A DNA stretch of 8,386 bases, from NCBI GenBank assembly GCA_045644605.1, contig JAZRHB010000034.1, positions 1-8,386 on the forward strand. The letters run 5' to 3'. The notes below the pieces were generated by a model. It made no database searches. It saw only the letters and a list, made by a program, of their open reading frames with translations, and was not told where the DNA came from. Position 1 is the stretch's first letter. Every line of letters starts with the position of its first letter. The DNA is from RGIG4103 sp045644605. Lineage in GTDB: Bacteria; Bacillota; Clostridia; RUG12999. A program made the translations under genes and the position numbers. Positions 1-6,601 of this stretch are shown in pieces.

Positions 1-1848
1 GATAGCAACTTCGCCGCTTTCAACTTCTTTATCACCCATAACAAGCATATACGGGATTTTCGCAAGCTGTGCTTCACGGATTTTATATCCCATTTTTTCT
101 GCTCTTGAATCAATTTCAAGACGTACGCCGATTTTTTCAAGTTCAGCTTTTACTTTATATGCAAAATCAAGATGTTTATCGGAAATCGGAATAATTTCCA
201 CTTGTGTCGGTGCAAGCCATACAGGGAACGCACCTGCATATTTTTCAATAAGAAGTGCAAGTGTACGTTCGTAGCATCCGATAGAAGTTCTGTGGATGAT
301 ATACGGATTTTTCTTGCTGCCGTCGCTGTCTGTATATTCCATACCGAATTTTTCGGCAAGCATCTGGTCAATCTGGATTGTGATAAGTGTATCTTCTTTA
401 CCGTGAACGTTTTTAATCTGGATATCAAGCTTCGGACCATAGAAAGCCGCTTCACCAATACCGATTTTATGCGGGATGTTGAGGTGTTCAAGGATTTTTG
501 CCATTGTGCTCTGTGCTTCATCCCACTGTTCGGGAGTACCAATATATTTTTCTTTATCGTCGGGATCCCACTGCGAGAAACGGTATGAAACGTCTTCATA
601 AAGACCGAGAGTTTTCAGCATATATATTGCCATTTCAAGACAGTTTTTAAATTCTTCTTCAAGCTGGTCGGGACGGCACATAAGGTGACCCTCGGAAATT
701 GTGAACTGACGCACGCGGATAAGACCGTGCATTTCGCCTGTTGCTTCATTGCGGAAAAGTGTTGATGTTTCGCCGTAACGTAAGGGGAGGTCACGGTAGC
801 TGCGCATCTGCGCAAGATATGCCTGATACTGGAACGGACAGGTCATCGGACGAAGTGCAAACACTTCTTTATCAACTTCTTCGTCGCCCATTACAAACAT
901 ACCATCCTGATAGTGGTCCCAGTGACCTGATACTTTGTAAAGGTCGCTTTTTGCCATATACGGAGTTTTTGTACGTACCCAGCCGTTGGCATCTTCGTGG
1001 TCTTCAACAAATCTCTGCAAAATCTGCATAATTTTTGCACCCTTCGGGAGAAGAATCGGAAGACCCTGACCGATAAGCTCGGATGTTGTAAAAATACCGA
1101 GTTCGCGGCCGAGTTTGTTATGGTCACGTTTTTTAGCTTCTTCAAGGCGTTCAAGATGTTCTTCAAGCTCAGCTTTTTTCGGGAACGATGTTCCGTAAAC
1201 ACGCTGAAGCATTTTATTTTTTTCGTTTCCGCGCCAGTATGCACCTGCAACGGATGTAAGTTTAACGGCTTTAACACCGCCTGTTGTCATAAGATGCGGA
1301 CCTGCACAAAGGTCGGTAAAATCACCCTGTTTGTAGAAACTGAGTGTTGCATCTTCAGGTAAATCCTGTATAAGTTCAACTTTATATGGTTCGCCCATAT
1401 CTTCCATAAGCTTTAAAGCCTCTGCTCTTGAAAGCTCAAAACGTTCAATAGCAAGATTTTCTTTAATAATTTTTGCCATTTCCTTTTCAATGTTTTCAAG
1501 GTCTTCGAGGGTAAATGCCTTGTCTGCATCAAAATCGTAGTAGAACCCGTTATCAATTGCGGGTCCTATAGCAAGCTTTGTTTCGGGGAACAGTCTTTTT
1601 ACAGCCTGCGCTAAGATGTGCGAGGTTGTGTGTCTGTATGCTGCCGCGCCCTCATCAGAAGTAAATGTGAGTATGTTGAGGGTGCAGTCGGTAGTGACTG
1701 TAGTTCGAAGGTCAACCACTTCGCCGTTCACCTGCGCACAGGTTGCCGCTCTTGCAAGGCCTTCGCTGATAGTTTTTGCAATGTCATAAACAGTTGTAGG
1801 ATTTTCAAATGTCATTACATCGCCGCTTTTTAAAGTTACATTAAACAT
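1..1848 (-). CDS. thrS: Threonyl-tRNA synthetase (3' end outside window)
   Basis: Cytoplasmic class II synthetase that charges tRNA-Thr and edits mischarged Ser-tRNA-Thr. The frame is open from the ATG at 1848 to the left edge, giving 616 codons; the family is about 635-645 residues, so only the end of the anticodon-binding domain is missing. Visible in order: TGS domain (about 1-61); editing domain with HTTSH (H73, H77) and CAGPH (C181, H185), aligning with E. coli H73/H77/C182/H186; catalytic core with zinc ligands C337, H388 and H519 (E. coli C334/H385/H511), motif 2 Arg366 and motif 3 Arg528; anticodon-binding domain from about 535 (LAPTQVEIIPIS, then MLVMGDKEVESGEVAI at the edge). The pocket is unusual: MTCPFQY replaces the common MNCPGH, motif 2 reads RVRQF rather than RVRGF, and Glu386 sits where E. 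coli has Asp383. I believe this is a recurrent clostridial variant. It is second in a unit behind the SDR gene, 30 nt downstream. An in-frame ATG at 1857 is less likely because of ribosome-binding-site spacing. Confidence 0.97.
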   Translation of the reverse strand, partial: MFNVTLKSGDVMTFENPTTVYDIAKTISEGLARAATCAQVNGEVVDLRTTVTTDCTLNILTFTSDEGAAAYRHTTSHILAQAVKRLFPETKLAIGPAIDNGFYYDFDADKAFTLEDLENIEKEMAKIIKENLAIERFELSRAEALKLMEDMGEPYKVELIQDLPEDATLSFYKQGDFTDLCAGPHLMTTGGVKAVKLTSVAGAYWRGNEKNKMLQRVYGTSFPKKAELEEHLERLEEAKKRDHNKLGRELGIFTTSELIGQGLPILLPKGAKIMQILQRFVEDHEDANGWVRTKTPYMAKSDLYKVSGHWDHYQDGMFVMGDEEVDKEVFALRPMTCPFQYQAYLAQMRSYRDLPLRYGETSTLFRNEATGEMHGLIRVRQFTISEGHLMCRPDQLEEEFKNCLEMAIYMLKTLGLYEDVSYRFSQWDPDDKEKYIGTPEQWDEAQSTMAKILEHLNIPHKIGIGEAAFYGPKLDIQIKNVHGKEDTLITIQIDQMLAEKFGMEYTDSDGSKKNPYIIHRTSIGCYERTLALLIEKYAGAFPVWLAPTQVEIIPISDKHLDFAYKVKAELEKIGVRLEIDSRAEKMGYKIREAQLAKIPYMLVMGDKEVESGEVAI

Positions 1849-1858
1849 ACTTATCATT

Positions 1859-1864
1859 CCTTCC
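1859..1864 (-). promoter_or_regulatory. Ribosome binding site of thrS; decides the start
   Basis: GGAAGG on the minus strand. It lies 10 nt before the ATG at 1848 but only 1 nt before the in-frame ATG at 1857. The latter is too close to initiate, so the start giving MFNVTLKSGD is preferred. The 30-nt gap from the previous stop codon holds nothing else, and there is no room for a T-box leader here. Confidence 0.7.
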
Positions 1865-1878
1865 AAAAAATGTATTTA

Positions 1879-2844
1879 TTAAAGAAGTCCCTGTGATTCG
1901 TAATATTCAAGGAAATCTATAATTGTTTCAATTGATGTGTATTTAGGTTTGAACCCAAGAAGATTTTTTGCCTTTTCCATACTGCACACGGGAGAGTGTG
2001 AAATGTGGTTGAACGAAACTTCGGCATCAAAATCACTTACAAACGTTCTGAATGTATTAAACGGCATAAAATTGAAAAGTGGGTCGTGGCCGTAATATTC
2101 ATATAAAAGCTCTGCAAATCCGCGTAAGGTAAGCGCTTTTTCCGTTGTGGAGTTAAAAGATTCGCCTGCCGATTTGTCGGGCTGTGCGATACAAGCGCAG
2201 ATAAGACCTGCAATATCGTACGAATGAACGTGATGCAGTGTCGGGCGACCGTCATCCGGCAGGATGATTTCGTTACCTGCTTTAATATCTTTATATACAT
2301 TCAAATTAAGGTTGCCCTGCGGGTTAACCGGCACCCATTTTCGTCCGGAAACGTGACCCGGATGAACAACGGTTGCTTTAATTTTACCCTCACGTGTAAG
2401 ATTATGAAGATAAGCTTCAATCTGTGCTTTTTTAAGACCGTATCCGTAGTTGCCGTTACGCACATGGTCTTCGGTAACGGGAACTTCAAACTTATATCCG
2501 TAAATCCATATTGTACCAATCTGTATAAGATGAACTTTAGATGCTACGGCAGGTTTTTCCATAAGCCCGTCGCAAAGCTCGGTAATATCATCCATTGTAT
2601 AAGCAACGGTATCAACAACAACGTCGGGGTCAAGGTCGGCAATAAGACGACCAAACTTACGCTCTTTCATAAGCTCTTTTCTGTCCGCCGTAATGTTTTT
2701 TACCTTTTCCCATTCGGGCATTTCGCTTGTCCACGGCTCGCGCGTACCGCGGGAGATGTTATATACTTCATATCCCATTTGAACAAGCTGTGGAATTATA
2801 TATGAACCGCAGTGGCCGCTGCCACCGATTACAACTGCTTTCAT
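1879..2844 (-). CDS. Extended-SDR, NAD-dependent epimerase/dehydratase family protein
   Basis: A 321-residue Rossmann-fold protein of the extended short-chain dehydrogenase/reductase group; the substrate is not recognisable. The N-terminus has the dinucleotide-binding GxxGxxG (G7, G10, G13, in VVIGGSGHCGS) after the first beta strand. The catalytic pair YxxxK is Y135/K139 (in NYGYGLKKAQ), and a Thr at 111 (IQIGTIWIYG) occupies the position of the usual active-site Ser/Thr. VVHPGHVSG (159-167) matches the conserved RPxxVYG-like region of nucleotide-sugar epimerases, and the C-terminus (LLGFKPKYTSIETIIDFLEYY) resembles the end of UDP-sugar epimerases. Length fits the family. Cytosolic, with no signal peptide or membrane segment. 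It is the first gene after a consensus promoter and is probably cotranscribed with thrS. A nucleotide-sugar, isoflavone-reductase-like or quinone-reductase-like activity is possible; the sequence does not decide. Confidence 0.92.
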   Translation of the reverse strand: MKAVVIGGSGHCGSYIIPQLVQMGYEVYNISRGTREPWTSEMPEWEKVKNITADRKELMKERKFGRLIADLDPDVVVDTVAYTMDDITELCDGLMEKPAVASKVHLIQIGTIWIYGYKFEVPVTEDHVRNGNYGYGLKKAQIEAYLHNLTREGKIKATVVHPGHVSGRKWVPVNPQGNLNLNVYKDIKAGNEIILPDDGRPTLHHVHSYDIAGLICACIAQPDKSAGESFNSTTEKALTLRGFAELLYEYYGHDPLFNFMPFNTFRTFVSDFDAEVSFNHISHSPVCSMEKAKNLLGFKPKYTSIETIIDFLEYYESQGLL

Positions 2845-2853
2845 AAGTAAAAT

Positions 2854-2859
2854 CCTCCT
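2854..2859 (-). promoter_or_regulatory. Ribosome binding site of the SDR gene
   Basis: Full AGGAGG 9 nt before the ATG at 2844. With the predicted transcription start near 2871, the leader is only about 27 nt long, which is essentially just this site. Confidence 0.85.
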
Positions 2860-2877
2860 AATGTTTTCTAAATGATT

Positions 2878-2906
2878 ATTATATCATATTATATAGGAAA
2901 TGTCAA
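2878..2906 (-). promoter_or_regulatory. Sigma-A consensus promoter for the SDR-thrS unit
   Basis: On the minus strand the -35 box is TTGACA (2901-2906), the spacer is exactly 17 bp (2884-2900), and the -10 box is TATAAT (2878-2883). Both hexamers match the consensus at every base. A TG one base ahead of the -10 makes it an extended -10 as well. The DNA just upstream of the -35 is A/T-rich and could act as an UP element. The expected start is about 7 nt past the -10, near 2871. Confidence 0.92.
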
Positions 2907-2989
2907 TTTATAAAAAGAACTTAAATAAAATGCACCAGGTCGCGTAAATGCAAAAAAAGTTTTAAGAGAAAACAAGCATTTTTAAACAT

Positions 2990-3020
2990 AAAAAAAGAAT
3001 GTACCCGTTTGGGTACATTC
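2990..3020 (-). terminator. Intrinsic terminator of rpmB
   Basis: A perfect 10-bp inverted repeat, GAATGTACCC (2997-3006) and GGGTACATTC (3011-3020), with a 4-nt loop. On the minus strand the stem is followed directly by seven T (2990-2996). It begins 24 nt past the rpmB stop codon. The plus-strand side also carries a T run (3023-3028) two bases after the stem, so it could work in both directions, although no plus-strand gene points at it. Confidence 0.95.
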
Positions 3021-3044
3021 CGTTTTTTATTCAAACCTATATGG

Positions 3045-3233
3045 TTATATAGCTCTCTGAACCTTTCCTGAACGAAGACAGCGTGTGCAAGCACAAACTT
3101 TTTTAGGTGTACCGTTAACGATTGCTCTTACTTTTCTTACGTTCGGTTTCCAAGTGCGGTTTGAACGTCTGTGTGAGTGACTTACTTTTATACCAAAAGT
3201 AACACCTTTTCCACAAATTTCACATTTTGCCAT
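3045..3233 (-). CDS. rpmB: 50S ribosomal protein L28
   Basis: A small basic protein of 62 residues, the normal length for bacterial L28, assembling into the large ribosomal subunit near the E site. The N-terminus MAKCEICGKGVTFG and the SHSHRRSNRTWKPN block (18-31) are family hallmarks. It is the four-cysteine (zinc-binding, C+) form: C4 and C7 pair with C49 and C52 (CTRC). C47 is an additional cysteine next to the second pair. It stands alone, with its own promoter (3273-3301), a GGGAGG ribosome binding site at 3243-3248 (9 nt before the ATG) and a strong terminator. This is a common layout for this gene in low-GC Gram-positives. Confidence 0.98.
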   Translation of the reverse strand: MAKCEICGKGVTFGIKVSHSHRRSNRTWKPNVRKVRAIVNGTPKKVCACTRCLRSGKVQRAI

Positions 3234-3242
3234 CTATAGACA

Positions 3243-3248
3243 CCTCCC
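3243..3248 (-). promoter_or_regulatory. Ribosome binding site of rpmB
   Basis: GGGAGG on the minus strand, 9 nt before the ATG at 3233. It is a strong site, as expected for a ribosomal protein gene. Confidence 0.8.
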
Positions 3249-3272
3249 AATTATTTCTAACGCAATAATAGT

Positions 3273-3301
3273 ATTTTATCAAAATTCAAACCATTTTGCA
3301 A
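3273..3301 (-). promoter_or_regulatory. Sigma-A promoter of rpmB (extended -10)
   Basis: On the minus strand, TTGCAA (-35, 3296-3301; 4 of 6 consensus bases) is followed by a 17-bp spacer (3279-3295) and TAAAAT (-10, 3273-3278; 5 of 6). TG sits one base before the -10. The predicted transcription start is near 3266, leaving a leader of about 33 nt. The weak -35 is compensated by the extended -10. Confidence 0.78.
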
Positions 3302-3352
3302 TACAAATTACGCATTTTTTCGATTTTCTAATATTATGACAACTAAAAGCCA

Positions 3353-3389
3353 TAATTTATGCAATATTTTTGGCATATTGCATAAATTA
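3353..3389 (-). terminator. AT-rich hairpin at the end of wecB, possible weak terminator
   Basis: A perfect 15-bp inverted repeat (3353-3367 and 3375-3389) with a 7-nt loop. The proximal arm contains the TAA stop codon of wecB. The stem is almost all A/T, with only two G-C pairs per arm. On the minus strand it is followed by ATGGCTTTTAGTTG, which has only a broken T run, so classical termination would be inefficient. It may instead stabilise the transcript 3' end or let some transcription continue into rpmB. Confidence 0.6.
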
Positions 3390-4532
3390 CATATCGGAAG
3401 GACGAACGTCGGTATAGCCAAATTCATATAAAAGTGCATCAACAATACGTGCGGATGCGTTACCGTCGCCGTACGGATTTGCCGCTTTTGCCATTTTATC
3501 ATATTCGGCTTTGTCGCAAAGAAGTGTTTTTCCGAGATTGTAAATATCCTCTTCTTCAACGCCTGCAAGCTTTGCGGTTCCTGCCGCAACAGCTTCGGGT
3601 CGCTCGGTTTCCGTACGGAGTACAAGCACGGGTTTTCCGAGTGCAGGAGCTTCTTCCTGAAGTCCGCCCGAGTCTGTCATAACCATATAGCAGCGTTTCA
3701 TAAGGTTGTGAAGCTCATCAACGTCAAGCGGGTCGATAAGATGAATCCGAGCATTACCTGACATAATTTCATAAACTGTTTCTCTTACCGCAGGGTTAAG
3801 ATGTACGGGGTATATTACTTCAACATCGGGGAATTCATTTACAAGTCTTGTCACTGCACGGCAGATGTTTTTAAGCGGCTCGCCTAAATTTTCACGTCTG
3901 TGAGCAGTTACAAGAATTACGCGGTTGCCCTCAAAATCAGCTTTTGCAAGAGTTTCGTCTTTAAATTTGAAATCATCTTTTACTGTATATTTGATAGCAT
4001 CAATTACAGTATTTCCTGTAATATAAATTGCGTTTTCGTCTATTGATTCTTTAAGAAGATTGTTTTTGTTTGCAAGTGTGGGAGAGAAATGATAGTCGGC
4101 AATTGAGCCTGTAAGCTTTCTGTTCATTTCTTCGGGGAACGGAGAATATTTGTCATATGTACGAAGACCTGCTTCAACGTGGCCAACTTTTATTTTGTTA
4201 TAGAACGCGGCAACAGAACCTGCAAAAGTGGTTGTTGTATCGCCGTGAACAAGAACAACATCGGGCTGCGCCTCTGCCATAACCTCGTCAAGTCCGTTTA
4301 TTGCTTTTGTTGTAATTCCTGCAAGTGTCTGGCGCTGCTGCATAATGTTAAGGTCGTAGTCGGCTTTAATTCCAAACATATCCATAACCATATCAAGCAT
4401 TTCGCGGTGTTGTGCAGTAAGACAAACAATGCTTTCAACATTATCGCGTTTTTCAAGCTCAAGCACAAGCGGTGCCATTTTAATTGCTTCGGGTCTTGTG
4501 CCGAAAACTGTCATAACTTTAAGTTTATTCAT
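3387..4532 (-). CDS. wecB: UDP-N-acetylglucosamine 2-epimerase (non-hydrolysing)
   Basis: Cytosolic enzyme interconverting UDP-GlcNAc and UDP-ManNAc (MnaA in Bacillus terms), supplying ManNAc for wall teichoic acid linkage units or other surface glycans. With the start used here it has 381 residues, typical of the family, in a two-domain GT-B-like fold. Recognisable residues: GTRPEAIKMAP (R13, K18), HGDTTTT (D98), VGHVEAGLR (E120), FPEEMNR (E134), TAHRREN (H211), the UDP-binding DSGGLQEEAPALGKP (287-301), and RTETERPEA (306-314). These align with E. coli WecB R10, K15, D95, E117, E131 and H213, so the active site looks complete. The hydrolysing NeuC type is less likely. The start overlaps the end of the upstream tagO-like gene by 8 bp, suggesting translational coupling. 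An ATG two codons earlier (4538) is possible but poorly spaced from the ribosome binding site. Confidence 0.97.
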   Translation of the reverse strand: MNKLKVMTVFGTRPEAIKMAPLVLELEKRDNVESIVCLTAQHREMLDMVMDMFGIKADYDLNIMQQRQTLAGITTKAINGLDEVMAEAQPDVVLVHGDTTTTFAGSVAAFYNKIKVGHVEAGLRTYDKYSPFPEEMNRKLTGSIADYHFSPTLANKNNLLKESIDENAIYITGNTVIDAIKYTVKDDFKFKDETLAKADFEGNRVILVTAHRRENLGEPLKNICRAVTRLVNEFPDVEVIYPVHLNPAVRETVYEIMSGNARIHLIDPLDVDELHNLMKRCYMVMTDSGGLQEEAPALGKPVLVLRTETERPEAVAAGTAKLAGVEEEDIYNLGKTLLCDKAEYDKMAKAANPYGDGNASARIVDALLYEFGYTDVRPSDM

Positions 4533-5580
4533 TTTCATTCTCCTTGTTTTTAAAATCGTTTTTGCGTTTTACCGCAAACCATACTATAAATATTACAATC
4601 GGTACAAGAGAAATTATAAGGATAAGTCCTTTAATCATTCCCTGTGCCGCCATAACAGTTGCAGAAAGTCCGAGAATACAGCTTACGCTGTAAAGGATTG
4701 AAACTGTCTGTTTCTGGTTAAATCCCATATCAATAAGTCTGTGATGAAGGTGTCCTCTGTCGGCAGACATTATGGGTTTGTGCTTTAAAACTCTGCGGAT
4801 GATTGCAAAAAGCGTATCGAAAATCGGCAGTCCCAGCACTAAAAACGGGAACACAAACGATATAACCGCATAGCTTTTGAATGCACCCATAACAGAAAGC
4901 GTGGCAAGTATAAACCCAAGGAAATTTGCGCCCGTATCGCCCATAAATATTTTTGCGGGGTTCATATTGAACGGCAAAAATCCAAGGCAACATCCTACAA
5001 GCGCTGTTGCAATAAATGCACTTTCAAAACCACCCATAATAAGTGATATAAACAGAATTGAAATGGATGCAATGGACGAAATACCTGCGGCAAGTCCGTC
5101 AAGCCCGTCAATTAAGTTAACGGCGTTTGTTATTGCAACAATCCAAAGCACAGTTGCAACATAGCTCCACGGCGCGGGAATTACAATCGGACCGAAAAAC
5201 GGCAATGTAACATAATTGATTGTAAGCCCGAAAAGCACGGGAATTATTGCCGAAACAATCTGCCAGGGGAATTTGATACAGGCTTTAAGCGTAAACTTAT
5301 CGTCTATAATACCCATTATGACAATTGAAACTGCACCAAGCAGCATCCCTATAAGCTTTGGTTCAAGCTTTATAAAAACAATAACGCTTACAATAAATCC
5401 GTAAAACATTGCAAGCCCGCCCATACGGGGGATTGTACGTTTGTGCATTCTGCGGTCATCTTTTGGTATATCAACAACTCCGCAGCGTATTGCAATAAGC
5501 TTTACAATAGGCGTTGTTACGAAAGTAAGTAAAAACGATACCGCAAAAATAAACATAATCTGAATTGCAATATTATTCAT
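4525..5580 (-). CDS. tagO: TagO/WecA-type undecaprenyl-phosphate GlcNAc-1-phosphate transferase
   Basis: Integral membrane enzyme of the MraY/WecA superfamily that moves GlcNAc-1-P (or a related sugar phosphate) from its UDP form to undecaprenyl phosphate, the committed step of teichoic acid and other lipid-linked glycans. It has 351 residues and about ten or eleven hydrophobic segments, as in WecA. Cytoplasmic-loop signatures are all present: DIPKDDRRMHKRTIPRMGG (37-55), the catalytic/Mg-binding DD at 93-94 (GIIDDK), NAVNLIDGLDGLA (152-164), FMGDTGA (212-218) and the sugar-recognition loop RGHLHHRL (275-282). That HLHH loop points to the WecA/TagO branch rather than MraY. The C-terminus is charged and cytoplasmic. 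It starts 15 nt after trpS with an AGGTG-type ribosome binding site and overlaps wecB, its metabolic partner. Whether the product is teichoic acid or another glycan cannot be told from here. Confidence 0.93.
   Translation of the reverse strand: MNNIAIQIMFIFAVSFLLTFVTTPIVKLIAIRCGVVDIPKDDRRMHKRTIPRMGGLAMFYGFIVSVIVFIKLEPKLIGMLLGAVSIVIMGIIDDKFTLKACIKFPWQIVSAIIPVLFGLTINYVTLPFFGPIVIPAPWSYVATVLWIVAITNAVNLIDGLDGLAAGISSIASISILFISLIMGGFESAFIATALVGCCLGFLPFNMNPAKIFMGDTGANFLGFILATLSVMGAFKSYAVISFVFPFLVLGLPIFDTLFAIIRRVLKHKPIMSADRGHLHHRLIDMGFNQKQTVSILYSVSCILGLSATVMAAQGMIKGLILIISLVPIVIFIVWFAVKRKNDFKNKENENE
4540..4545 (-). promoter_or_regulatory. Ribosome binding site of wecB; decides the start
   Basis: AAGGAG inside the last codons of the upstream gene. 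It is 7 nt before the ATG at 4532 and only 1 nt before the in-frame ATG at 4538, so the second ATG is the likely initiator and MNKLKVMTVF the likely N-terminus. Confidence 0.75.
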
Positions 5581-5595
5581 TTAGAACACCTGCCT

Positions 5596-6594
5596 TTATT
5601 TTTCGGTAAATCCTATTTTCTTGTAAACCTTACGCATTGTGCGCATAGCAATTTTTTCTGCAATTTCCGCACTTTTTGTATATACCTGCATAAGATAATC
5701 CTTATTTGCAAGAAGGTCGTTGTATTTCTGTGTAACGGGACGGAGCATTTCGGCAACCGCCTCGCCAACGGCAAGCTTGAAATCTCCATAGCCTTTGCCG
5801 TCAAATTCTTTGGCTGTTTCGTCAATTGTTTTGCCTGTTGCCGCTACATATATTGAAATAAGGTTATTGATGCCGTCTTTACCTTCTTTGAATTCAACCT
5901 TTGCATCGCTGTCGGTAACGGCACGTTTGAATTTGCGGATGATTGTGTCTTTATCATCAGTAAGAAGAATAAATCCGTTAACATTGGCATCAGATTTTGA
6001 CATTTTGGATGTCGGATTCTGCAGGCTCATAATTCTTGCGCCTACTTTCGGGATATACGGGTCTGGCACTTTAAACACATCGCCGTAAATTCCGTTAAAT
6101 CTGCCCGCAACATCGCGGCACAGCTCAAGATGCTGCTTCTGGTCCTCACCAACGGGAACAAGGTCCGCCTGATAAAGCAGAATATCCGCCGCCATAAGCG
6201 CAGGATATGTGAAAAGACCAGCATTTATATTATTTGCGTGTTTTGCAGATTTATCCTTAAACTGTGTCATACGGGAAAGCTCGCCCATTTGAGTATAGCA
6301 GTTCAAAATCCACGCAAGCTCGGCGTGCTGATGCACGTGTGACTGGAAAAAGAGAAGGCTCTTATCGGGGTCAACACCGCACGCAAGAAGAATTGCCATA
6401 AGCTGCATTGCATTTTTGCGGAAATCCGCAGGCACCTGACGAACTGTGATTGCGTGAAGGTCAGCAACAGCATAAATACATTCGTATTCGTCCTGCATTT
6501 TAACCCAATTCTGTATTGCGCCCGCATAGTTACCGAGTGTCATCATACCGGTAGGCTGAATGGCACTGAAAATTCTCTTTTTTGTTTCTTCCAT
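5596..6594 (-). CDS. trpS: Tryptophanyl-tRNA synthetase
   Basis: Cytoplasmic class I synthetase that charges tRNA-Trp. It has 332 residues, the normal length for the bacterial enzyme. The HIGH-like signature is AIQPTGMMTLGNYAG (TLGN at 19-22), and KMSKS is intact at 197-201. MAADILLYQADLVPVGEDQKQH (134-155) is the tryptophan-binding helix region; D137 aligns with the indole-recognising Asp132 of the Geobacillus enzyme. The C-terminal helical anticodon region ends in RKVYKKIGF. It sits in the middle of the five-gene run, 12 nt after the aminotransferase and 15 nt before tagO, so any tryptophan-responsive control must act on the whole transcript or from a leader outside the window; no T-box precedes it. 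The start is firm because of the ribosome binding site spacing. Confidence 0.98.
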   Translation of the reverse strand: MEETKKRIFSAIQPTGMMTLGNYAGAIQNWVKMQDEYECIYAVADLHAITVRQVPADFRKNAMQLMAILLACGVDPDKSLLFFQSHVHQHAELAWILNCYTQMGELSRMTQFKDKSAKHANNINAGLFTYPALMAADILLYQADLVPVGEDQKQHLELCRDVAGRFNGIYGDVFKVPDPYIPKVGARIMSLQNPTSKMSKSDANVNGFILLTDDKDTIIRKFKRAVTDSDAKVEFKEGKDGINNLISIYVAATGKTIDETAKEFDGKGYGDFKLAVGEAVAEMLRPVTQKYNDLLANKDYLMQVYTKSAEIAEKIAMRTMRKVYKKIGFTEK

Positions 6595-6601
6595 TTCAAA
6601 T

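Noticed and set aside
172..1362. Open frames on the plus strand opposite thrS (172-588, 741-1031, 997-1362)
   Set aside because: They are antisense to a clear ThrRS reading frame, resemble no protein family and have no ribosome binding site. They are rich in Phe, Cys and Asn, as expected from the complement of this gene.
2224..2805. 193-codon plus-strand open frame opposite the SDR gene
   Set aside because: Its composition looks like antisense coding DNA, with no recognisable motif. The opposite strand holds an intact SDR protein with cofactor and catalytic motifs.
2907..2989. Small RNA or T-box in the gap between the rpmB terminator and the SDR promoter
   Set aside because: The stretch is upstream of the predicted transcription start and is A/T-rich. 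It has no T-box bulge sequence, no substantial inverted repeat and no coding potential beyond a five-codon frame.
3302..3352. Possible second rpmB promoter (TTGTCA followed by AAAAAT at 17 bp)
   Set aside because: The -10 matches at only four positions and lies in A/T-rich DNA; the promoter at 3273-3301 is better on every count.
4179..5404. Plus-strand open frames opposite wecB and tagO
   Set aside because: They are shadows of strongly conserved minus-strand genes, with no promoter or ribosome binding site of their own.
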